Shown piece by piece: positions 1-8,800 of a stretch of 27,072 nt of DNA (positions are counted from its first letter, which is position 1; each line of letters opens with the position of its first letter). The DNA comes from Acidiferrobacter sp. Its GTDB lineage: Bacteria; Pseudomonadota; Gammaproteobacteria; Arenicellales; UBA868. The stretch lies in the NCBI GenBank assembly GCA_002694065.1, contig NZKZ01000092.1, positions 1 through 27,072 on the forward strand, read 5' to 3'. The notes under the pieces are model-generated. The model saw only the letters and a program-made list of their open reading frames with translations. It searched no databases and had not been told where the DNA came from. The translations under genes were made by a program, and so were the position numbers.

Positions 1-8
1 GCAAGCGT

Positions 9-85
9 GGACCGTTAGGGTAGTCTGGATATCCTTCCGGCCTTCGGAGCCGGAGACGTGGGTTCGAATCCTGCACGGTCCGCCA
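9..85 (+). tRNA. tRNA-Arg (anticodon UCG), CCA encoded
   Basis: The seven-base acceptor strand GGACCGT (9-15) pairs with ACGGTCC (75-81), followed by discriminator G82 and an encoded CCA (83-85). The T arm has a five-pair stem (58-62 with 70-74) around TTCGAAT. The anticodon stem CCGGC/GCCGG (37-41, 49-53) closes the loop CTTCGGA, giving anticodon TCG, which reads Arg codon CGA. The D stem is GGGT/ATCC (18-21, 31-34) with GG in the loop. Two bases (35-36) lie between the D and anticodon stems where one is usual; otherwise the cloverleaf is complete. No intron is seen. The GH1 glycosidase gene ends about 100 bp downstream on the other strand. Confidence 0.93.
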
Positions 86-183
86 CTAAGTACGGTCCGG
101 ACGATGAGTTCGTGGTACTGCTGAGAACCGTCGAATTACGGTCCGAACGCCGCTTGAGACCCTCGGGCAGGGTCGAGACTGCC

Positions 184-1554
184 TCACGAGTGTCCAGTGA
201 GTCCGTTGCTGGCCACGATTCCTCGGTAGATCTCTCCACTGTGCCTGAGCTTCCTTTCTTGAGTCTCGAAGTTTACCGAGTAAAGCCCGAATCGCATCTC
301 GTAACCCTCTGCCCACTCGAAGTTATCCATCAGCGACCAATGGTGGTATGACCTGATATCCAGACCATCCTTTATCGCTTCAGAAATCACCCAGATGTGC
401 CTCCTCAGATGCTCTGGACGAAGAGAGTCCTCTGAATCGGCCACTCCGTTCTCTGTAATCTCGATCGGAACGCCCAGCTCGGATACGAATTCTATCGCAC
501 GCCTGAGCCCCTCTGCGTACATCGGATATCCGAACTCAGTGGCGATCTCATGCTCCCTCTTCGCGAAACTCAACTCTTCGGTAGATGTGGGCATGAATAG
601 CCCTGTGATGAAGTGGGTGTAGTAGTTCAGTCCCACGAAGTCGAGGGACCCCTTTGCATCGGGAATTCTGGACCCCAGCATCCTACCAGTCTTGATCCCC
701 CTTCTCCATGCACCGTTCCAGAGCCACTCCAGTAGCCTAGCAACAGGCCAGTCAATCGGACTCCACCGGTTTGCGGGATCGAAAAGAGTAACGTTCTTCG
801 CAATTCCAAGCACGCAATCCCCTTTCTTCTTCTTCAGGCTACGGTAAACCATCGCATGACCCCTCATCATGTTCCTCATTACACGCAGGGTGAGGAAAAT
901 GCTCCTCCTTCCAGGCGGGAACTGCCCCAGTGTGTATCCCATGGCCGAGAATACTGTAGGCTCGTTGATTGTGCACCACGTCTCCACTCTGTCAGATAGC
1001 GAATCGAAAACCCTCTCGCAGTAATTTACGAACTCCCCCAGGTTCTCCTTCTTCGAGAATCCACCCTTTTCTTCCCACCAGGACGGATGTGAGAAGTGAT
1101 GCAGTGTGGGCATTGGCCTTATTCCTCGGGAAAGCAGGTCATCGACCATATCAGAGTATACCTTCACCACCCCGTCGTCCCATTCACCAGGGACCGGCTC
1201 CAAGCGACTCCACTCTATTGAGAATCGATATGATGAGACTCCAAGCTCGGAAAGCAGTTCGAAATCTTCCCTCCACCGGCTCCAGTGGTCGCAGGCAACC
1301 CCACTCCTCTCCAATCCCCTCTCAATCTCGAAATCAGTCCAGTTGTTCTTCTGATTCCCTTCAATCTGGTGAGCAGCAGTTGCAGCCCCCCAGATGAAGC
1401 CCTCCGGGAAATGGATTTGGTTGGTGTCTATCGACTCCCAGTCGTAGTGCGGCTCTGGGTACTTCCTCCTTCGATAAGTGATCAGGCTGATCTTGAAGAC
1501 AATGAACAGCGCTAATGCCGATCCAGCAATTATCAGCCACGTGCTCCGATCCAC
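184..1554 (-). CDS. Membrane-anchored family 1 glycoside hydrolase (beta-glycosidase)
   Basis: This 456-aa retaining beta-glycosidase has a (beta/alpha)8 barrel that probably removes glucose or galactose from beta-glycosides. The GH1 signatures are complete: a substrate-site stretch FIWGAATAAHQIEG near residue 53, the acid/base Glu198 in TINEP, the nucleophile Glu368 in ITENG, and the late DNFEWAEGY motif. Unlike typical soluble GH1 enzymes it starts with a hydrophobic helix (about residues 6-26) followed by RRRK. By the positive-inside rule this would hold the catalytic domain on the cytoplasmic face; that orientation is inference. It follows the OYE-family gene with a 39-bp gap on the same strand and may be co-transcribed. 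Substrate is unknown. Confidence 0.9.
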   Translation of the reverse strand: MDRSTWLIIAGSALALFIVFKISLITYRRRKYPEPHYDWESIDTNQIHFPEGFIWGAATAAHQIEGNQKNNWTDFEIERGLERSGVACDHWSRWREDFELLSELGVSSYRFSIEWSRLEPVPGEWDDGVVKVYSDMVDDLLSRGIRPMPTLHHFSHPSWWEEKGGFSKKENLGEFVNYCERVFDSLSDRVETWCTINEPTVFSAMGYTLGQFPPGRRSIFLTLRVMRNMMRGHAMVYRSLKKKKGDCVLGIAKNVTLFDPANRWSPIDWPVARLLEWLWNGAWRRGIKTGRMLGSRIPDAKGSLDFVGLNYYTHFITGLFMPTSTEELSFAKREHEIATEFGYPMYAEGLRRAIEFVSELGVPIEITENGVADSEDSLRPEHLRRHIWVISEAIKDGLDIRSYHHWSLMDNFEWAEGYEMRFGLYSVNFETQERKLRHSGEIYRGIVASNGLTGHS

Positions 1555-1593
1555 GATGCCTGCAAGGAATCCTATGTATTGGAGGTTCGGCTA

Positions 1594-2703
1594 CTACTCC
1601 CTGCCGTCGGTGACGAAACCCTTCCACCTTCTCATGTAGTCCACGAAAACCTGACTAAGTCCCTCAGAAATGAGGTGCTCTGGGGTGAAGGGCGGCCTCT
1701 CTGGCTCGTAATCTCCACTTCCAAGCCTCGCAGCCCAATCCGCATGGGCTATTCCCGCTCTGGCTACGCCGATCAGGTCCGCCCCCTCCCCAAGGACGAA
1801 CTCGGCATCCGACTCGGTCCAAATCGACCCTGTGGAAATAATGGGGAATTCGTCCGGGAGTAGATCCCTGAATCTACGGGTAATTGTTCGAGGGTCATCC
1901 GAACCGTCCTGGGGCCGAGCAAAGGCGTCCCAGCATGAAATGTGCAAGATGTCAACACCCCAATCCCTCATCATCAAGGACAGATCAATGCTGTCTGAAA
2001 GGGTCACGCCGACATCATGCTCGGGAGAGATTCTGACGCAGACGATGAACCCATCCGATGTCCTGCTCCTAATCTCCCTAATTATTTCCTTCAGGAAAAG
2101 GGATCTGCCCTCCAAATCACCTCCCCACCTGTCCTCTCTCCTGTTAGTTCTAGTTCCAAGGAACTGGCAAATCAGGTAGCCGTGGGCTCCATGGACCTCA
2201 ATCCCGTCGAATCCGGATCTCTCGCATCTCTCTGCAGCCTCCCCAAATGACTGGGCCAGTTCCGCTATCTCAGAATCGGCAAGCTCCCTGCACTCCTCTT
2301 CCACGCCCTTCTCTAGGTTTACGCTTGCTGAGACCGGTTGCTGCCCGGTGAGTGACCTTGGTGCCCTTAGGCCTCCGTGGAATATCTGGACCAGACTCAG
2401 TGCACCTCTGTCTCTGATGCCAGATGCAAGCTCCTTCAGCCTGGGGACATGGTGGTCCCCCCATACGCCCATCTCCCCTTCCCAGGACTTGCCGCTCGGG
2501 TGCACGTGGCTGGCGGCAGTTGTCACAATGCCGAAACCGCCCTCGGCGCGTCTTAGGAGCCAGGAGATCTCTGCATCTGAAAGCGTGCCGTCCTCCTCTG
2601 ACTGCTTGTTCGTCATGGCAGCGAGTACCGTTCGGTTGCGTAGCTTCCTTCCCGTTCCGGGGATGTCGAAATCGGAGATTGGTCTAGCTGCCAACGATAC
2701 CAC
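1594..2703 (-). CDS. NADH:flavin oxidoreductase, Old Yellow Enzyme family
   Basis: This 369-aa FMN-binding TIM-barrel oxidoreductase is expected to reduce activated C=C bonds with NAD(P)H. Family marks are the N-terminal strand RNRTVLAAMTN, VQIFHGG near residue 105, the active-site HGAHGYL (171-177: a His pair for the substrate carbonyl and Tyr176 as candidate proton donor), NRREDRWGG, and the C-terminal phosphate-binding part (ISTGSIW, LIGVARAGIAH). The length fits the short OYE class, without the C-terminal iron-sulfur and flavin domains of dienoyl-CoA reductase-like members. The start is GTG at 2703; TTG at 2694 with GGTGG just before it is an alternative. It lies 43 bp after the giant surface-protein gene. 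Physiological substrate unknown. Confidence 0.9.
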   Translation of the reverse strand: MVSLAARPISDFDIPGTGRKLRNRTVLAAMTNKQSEEDGTLSDAEISWLLRRAEGGFGIVTTAASHVHPSGKSWEGEMGVWGDHHVPRLKELASGIRDRGALSLVQIFHGGLRAPRSLTGQQPVSASVNLEKGVEEECRELADSEIAELAQSFGEAAERCERSGFDGIEVHGAHGYLICQFLGTRTNRREDRWGGDLEGRSLFLKEIIREIRSRTSDGFIVCVRISPEHDVGVTLSDSIDLSLMMRDWGVDILHISCWDAFARPQDGSDDPRTITRRFRDLLPDEFPIISTGSIWTESDAEFVLGEGADLIGVARAGIAHADWAARLGSGDYEPERPPFTPEHLISEGLSQVFVDYMRRWKGFVTDGRE

Positions 2704-2724
2704 CTTGGCCGGGGCCCTGAGGGC

Positions 2725-2741
2725 CCTCGCGTTTAGCGAGG
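2725..2741. other. Intergenic hairpin
   Basis: CCTCGC (2725-2730) and GCGAGG (2736-2741) form a perfect six-pair stem with a five-base loop, in the 43-bp gap between the giant gene's stop (2747) and the OYE start (2703). A nearby GGGCCC-TGA-GGGCCC (2712-2726) can also fold. No T-run follows, so it may be an RNA-processing or stability element rather than a terminator. Function not established. Confidence 0.35.
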
Positions 2742-2746
2742 ACCGC

Positions 2747-2830
2747 TCAGTCCTTTCGTCTTCCGGCGATCAGGATCGCCGCACCCAGCATGGATACCAG
2801 TCCAGTGGCCGCCGAGAAGCCCGGCAGTCC
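2747..2830 (-). other. PGF-CTERM-like sorting tail of the giant protein
   Basis: The last roughly 27 residues read G-L-P-G-F-S-A, a hydrophobic span (about 18 residues) and a terminal RRKD cluster, after a glycine-rich linker. This tripartite pattern is the known substrate signature of archaeosortase A, which swaps the tail for a lipid anchor at the outer membrane face. The enzyme is not encoded in the window. Confidence 0.75.
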
Positions 2831-5800
2831 GCCACCACCATCATCCGTATCCGGTTCTTCTGGAGGATTGTCTAGCTGCCCGTCTCCATCAGCATCTGCA
2901 TCAGCGTTGTCGCCAATTCCGTCGCCATCGGTGTCCTTCTGCTCATCCTCGTCGTAGGGGAACGCATCTGCGTTGTTGCCCATTCCGTCTCCGTCAGAGT
3001 CGATTATCTCGCTTGGATCGTTAGGGAAGGCGTCTGAGTTGTCTCCCGTCCCGTCGCCGTCGCTATCGTACTGCTCTCTTGGATCGTCGGGGAACCTGTC
3101 CGCGTTGTCTCCAACCCCGTCGCCGTCTGTGTCGACCGACTCGGCTGGATCGTTCGGGAAGGCGTCAGTATTGTCCCCAACACCATCCATGTCTGCATCG
3201 GAGTCCTCGGTGTCGTCGTAGGGGAACGCATCAGATGTGTCAGGAGTCCCGTCGTTGTCGTCGTCCGTGTCCGCGTTGTCCCCAGTCCCGTCGCCATCCG
3301 AGTCGATGTACTCGTTGGGGTTGTTCGGGAAGGCGTCTTCCTGGTCCCCAACGCCGTCGCCGTCAGAGTCTGTGGACTCCTCGCTGTTTAGGGGGAAGTC
3401 GTCGAGGTCGTTAGGCGTTCCATCACCATCTGCGTCAGTGTCTGAGTTGTCGCCGATGCCATCGCCGTCTGTGTCTAACCACTCGCTCGCATCGTCTGGG
3501 AAGGCGTCCGAGTTGTCGCCAACCCCATCGCCGTCTGTGTCAGTGGTCTCGTTGGCGTCGTACGGGAAGTCGTCCGCGTCGTCGTATACGCCGTCGCCGT
3601 CAGAGTCATCCACGTCGTCATCAACCCCATCGCCGTCTGCATCGGAGTCCGCGTTGTCCCCAGTCCCGTCTTCGTCGGTGTCTGCCCACTCGTTCGGGTC
3701 TTCTGGGAATGCGTCCGAGTTGTCGCCGTATCCGTCGCCATCTGTGTCGACCGACTCAGTTGGGTCCCATAGGAACTCGTCCGAGTTGTCGCCCACGCCG
3801 TCGCCGTCCGAGTCGATGTACTCGTTCGGGTCTTCTGGGAATGCGTCCGAGTTGTCGCCCACGCCGTCGTCGTCCGTGTCATCCCACTCGTTGGGGTCGT
3901 CCGGGAACCGGTCCATGCGATCGTCGACTCCGTCCCCGTCAGAGTCCATGCTAACCATTCCGTACACGATCTCCAGATCCTCGAAGTATTCGCCCTGCCC
4001 GATTTGGGTGCATCCGCCTTCTTCTTCCAAACCTACTTCTGTTCCGTCGTAGGTGAAAGAGACAATCTCCCACATCATGCTCTGGTCCTCCGCCTCAGGC
4101 AACCATGCGCATAGAGTCGCATCCACTTGCTCTGGATCGGAGTCTTCCCCGCTTCCGGGGTAGTATAGGGCAAGCTCCCCGTCTGCGTCAGTCGAGACGT
4201 TGAATTGGCCTATCCAGCTCCAGTGAATGGCTGAGTATCCTGGTTGTAGCATTACCATCAGGATGGCGTCAACGCACCATGCGCTGACTCCGTTTAGGGT
4301 GGTTTCATTGAAGGGGCTGCCTCCTATGTCCCATTGGCAGCCGCCTTGTCCTCCGTCCCACGCCGGTGCGCTGTCTGGGTAGCCATCCCCATCCTCGTCA
4401 TCTAGTGACAAGGCTCCGAATGGCCCATACCACCAACCATCTGAGTCCTCGCAGTCCTCCTGGTCCTCCGCATCGATGATCTCTTCACCTTCGCTCATCA
4501 TGTCCATGCAGACCCAGAAGGGATGCAAGCCCCAGGCTTCGATCAGATTTGCCGCGGCTTGTCCCGCCTCGAACTCGTCAAGCTCGCCGTCTCCGTTGAA
4601 CATGTCATGGTCGATCTTCAGCAAGAGCTCCTCGTCAATTAATATGGTCGATTCAAGCAACACCTCGGCAGTTCCGTTTTCCACGTCCACATGCTCTAGG
4701 ACGGCGTAGTAGTCCTGATGGACGTAGTAGTCCTCGAGGTTCCAGTCGCCATCATGGTCTTCGCATCCCGTTTCGTAGAAGTAGTAGAACGTGTCTAGCG
4801 TTCCGTCATCGGCGCTATCCATGTAGACTTCGATTATCACGAAGTTACTGCAACTGTGGTGGATATTGGCCTCTAACGTCATCCCCTCGTCGCTTCCGTC
4901 GGTTGAAGAGAAGTTCACTTCCTCGCCTAACTCCTCATCGTTCCAGACCCTGTGAATCAGGTCCTCGACCCCCCACACGCCTTCGACGTGTGCAATCATC
5001 ATGGTGTAGTCCTCTCCGGCCGTCAAACCAGAGATCGAAATGTCGACCGTGTAGTTGCCCGGTTCCACGTACTCTTCCATGGTCCAGCCGTTACCGTCCT
5101 CGTCAATCAGCTCGACGTCGATCAGGCCTTCTCTCGAGCCTCCTTCGCAGGGTCCCTCTAGGATTGTTTCGTAATAATCATTCAAGTCATCCTCTCCTTC
5201 GAGTCCGACATACGCGAAAATGACGCAGTCCCAGGGAGTCAATTCGACGGAGAAGTCCATCTGGAACTCCCCGTATTCGTCGGTGGACAAGACGCTCTCG
5301 GAGCTAGCAAGATTGTGACCAAGGCTGTCCATTTCCATTTCTACTAGGTAGCAGTCTTCGCAGTCGGGCTCTAGGTCCATTCCAAGGACCGTCAAATCCC
5401 AGACTCCCTCTCCCATTTGCTGGAATGGCATTACCGGGTAGCCGTAATCATCGAGGAGCTCTATGTGCCCGTTCTCGCTACCCCAATCCGGCATATCGCC
5501 TCCACCGCCATCACCTTCGTCGAGCGCTGCGATGCAGTCACTGACGCCATCCTCGTCATCGTCCTCCAGTGAGGCCGGTCCGGGTATGTAGTAGACCATC
5601 ATTCCCGGGAACGAATCGGCTACTGTCGCTTCAGCATTGGCGATGATGATGACAATGCACGCACCCTCGCTCACTTCAAGCTCCCAGTCGTCGCCCCAAG
5701 TTTCTCCCTCGGCATCGAATACCGCATAACCGCCGGCATCGCCCCAATCTTCTCCCTGTGAGAGGTCAATCTCCATGATGTCCCAGCTCATGTTGTACTC

Positions 5801-8800
5801 TTCGCCGTCCTCGAGTCCATCGAGCTCCCACATCATGTCGTGGGTTCCAGCATCTAGCGTGTAGTCGGCAAGAACACTGTCAATCGACGTGTCGCCATCG
5901 TCGGACATCATAAGATCCCACATGCTCAGGCCGTCGATTTCCACCCAGGTTCCTCCATCGTCTATCATCAGGTCGATGCCGATTCCCTCAGGCATCTCGC
6001 ATGGGGCTCTGAAATGGAAGATGTCGTATGCGATTGTTTCCATGTCGTCCCACTCGCCGTCGTCGTCATAGTCCCACATCTCTGCAAGTTGGACGCCTAT
6101 CTCAATTTGGCAGGTTGAGTTGTCGACGACAAGGACCCAATCAACGTGTGACTCGTTGTCCCACGAGGATGTGATGTTGGCCATCCCCTCCTCCCAGTTT
6201 CCACCAAACATCGAAGAATATTGCGATGTATCCCAGAAGATCGCGTAGTCCGAGTTGTTGGTGTCTAGATCGTTGATGACCCATGTCATCGAGTATGTAC
6301 CGCCCTCCAGATGGGGCATCTCGTGCACAATGCAGGCCCAGGTTCCGTTCTCTTCAGAATGGCAGTCAGGGTAGTACTCCCACTCTCCCTCTTCATCGTC
6401 CCAGCACTCGTAATCGTATCCGTCGTAGTGGCACTCGTCGAAGTAGGTCTCGTTCTGGTGGGATTCCCACATTGTCCCGTCGTACCACAGATCGATCGGT
6501 GATGGTGGCATCTCGCAAGGGCCGTTCCAGTGGAAGCCCTCCCCGAAGATCCAGTCACTCCAGGAGTTGTTCCACTCGTCCGTTTCGTGTTCGTAAAGTT
6601 CGAGGTGGATTTCTACGTGGCACGTGGAGATCTTGGATTCAAGATCGAAGGAAACCTCGAACCACGTTTCCCCTGAACCGGTCTTTTCTTCAAATTCGAA
6701 CCAATCCCAGTCGCCCCCTCCCATGGTATCGTACGAGTTTAGGTGCACGGCCAGGGTGTAGTTGGTGTCCTCACCCATGTCCTCGACCAGGACCACGACG
6801 GTGTGGTTACCAGCCTCGATCCTAGGAGGATCCGAGTGAGTCATGCACTCCCAATCGGCATCCACATCGTAAGAGCAATCATGGTGCCAATGCGTCCAGT
6901 CGGGATCTCCGTCTCCGTTCTCGTCCCAGTCGTCGTTCCAACACTCGTAGTCCCCTTCGTAGTACTCCTCGCACTCGTCGTAATATTCGTAGTGGTGGTC
7001 CCACTCGTACTCGTCTCCATCCAGGCTAACAGTGAATGGGGAGGGTGGCTCCTCGCATGGGCCTCTGTAGTTCCACCATTCGTTGAAAATATGCTGGCTC
7101 CACACGTCCATGCCATTTTCCCCGTCGCTGCTGTCGTGCATCTCGTGCAGATCTGCACTAAGGTGCAGGTTGCAGGTGTAGTTGCTGGTCTCCATAGTGA
7201 ACATTACTTGCTCGGTGTCGGAGGTCGCGTTGAGGCTGTAGGACTCCCACTCACTATCGCATCCTCCCATGTTCTGGCATAGTTGGGTATGCATGTCTAC
7301 CGAGTAGTTCGATCCGCTTTGCACGTCTATGCTGAGGGTAAAGTTGTGCTCACCGGGCCCAATGTGGGGGTCTTCGTGCCACATCACGCACTCCCATCCT
7401 GCGGTCCCGTTGGTGCATTCCTCGAACCCGTAGTAGTCGTTCCAGTCGTCCTCGCCGTCGCCGTTCTCGTCGTAGCCGACCCAGCACTCGTACCAGTGTT
7501 CCTCGCCCGGCCCCTCTCCGCCGTACTCTTCGCACTCGTCGAGACTCATGTTGTGAAGCGTCTGCTCCCACTCGACTCCGTCAACGAACAGGGTGAATGG
7601 CGAGGGCATCTCCTCGCAAGGTCCATTGAAGCCGAACCTGCCTTCCCCGAGGAATTCTGTGAAGTGGAATGTGTCGTTATGCCACTCAACTCCCTCGAGC
7701 CATGCCTCCAATCCCACGTGGCAAGTGTAGTTGTCAACTTCAAGGGATATTTCGAATGTCTCGCTGTCGGAGGTCGCGTTGAAAATCTCCTCGGCTTTCT
7801 CTTCTCCCCCATATCCCATTTGATTGCCCGTGCTTGTCCTGGTAGTGAGGTGATAGGATTCACCTGACACGAGATCGCCTACGTGCAGCTCCATCGAGTG
7901 CTCTCCTGGGGCGATTTCCGGTAGGCTAATCGATTCCACGCACTCCCATCCTGAGGTACCGTTTGTGCAGTCCTCGAACCAGAAGTAGTCGTGCCAGTCG
8001 TCCTCGCCGTCGCCGTTCTCGTCGTAGCCGACCCAGCACTCGTACCAGTTCCCATCATCGTGTTCGTCCCCGTACTCCTCGCACTCGTCGAGGCTCATGT
8101 TGTGGTACTCCTCTGCCCACTCCACCATGTCTCCGTTCTCGTCCTCGTAGTAGAGGGTGAATGGATTTGGTATCTCCTCGCATGGGCCGTGCCAGGCCAA
8201 ATGCTCCTCAATCTCCATGTCATCGTACCAGTGTTCCGAGTCGTTGTCGTCCCATTTTACGCTCCATAGCTCGACGAAAGAATGGTAGTCGCATGTCCAC
8301 GGATCGATGTGCATCGTCCAGTTTGCCGTCCAGTTGCCCGTGCTGGAGTCGTAGGTGATCTGAGAGGTTTCGTTGAGTGGCCCCGAGTCGAAGTCCCATC
8401 TCTCGCAGTGATGGTTGGAATCGCACCATTCGTCGAAGCCTACGAATGCCCAATCGCTACCATCGCTGCCCAGGCCTGAGACCTCTATGGTCCCATTGTG
8501 CCAGCCAGCTTCTAGGTAGGGCCACTCGTAGTGTGTAACGCACTCCCATCCTGCGGTCCCGTTGGTGCATTCCTCGAACCCGAAGTAGTCGTGCGAGTCG
8601 TCCACGCCGTCGCCGTCCGAGTCGTAGCCGATCCAGCACTCGTACCATGATTCATCGTAATCGTCGTCCTCGTACTCGTCAACCTCTTCACAGCCATCGA
8701 AGCTCTCGGTCATGGGAGTCATCTCGTACTCGACCATGTTACCGCTGCCGTCGTCGTAGATCAGCGTGAAGGTTGGGATCTCGCATGGGCCGATGAAGTT

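Noticed and set aside
9..85. tRNA-Arg as an integration site for a mobile element
   Set aside because: No integrase, no repeat of the tRNA 3' end and no phage-like genes occur downstream in the window.
3237..4052. Long Ser/Pro-rich open frame on the plus strand
   Set aside because: It is antisense to the TSP3 array; regular GAC/GTC repeats keep this frame open and give an artificial S-P-S-x-S pattern. No independent coding signal.
6283..8479. Several 60-190-aa frames on the plus strand under the giant gene
   Set aside because: All are antisense to well-formed repeat units and show Val/Arg-rich reversed composition without recognisable domains.
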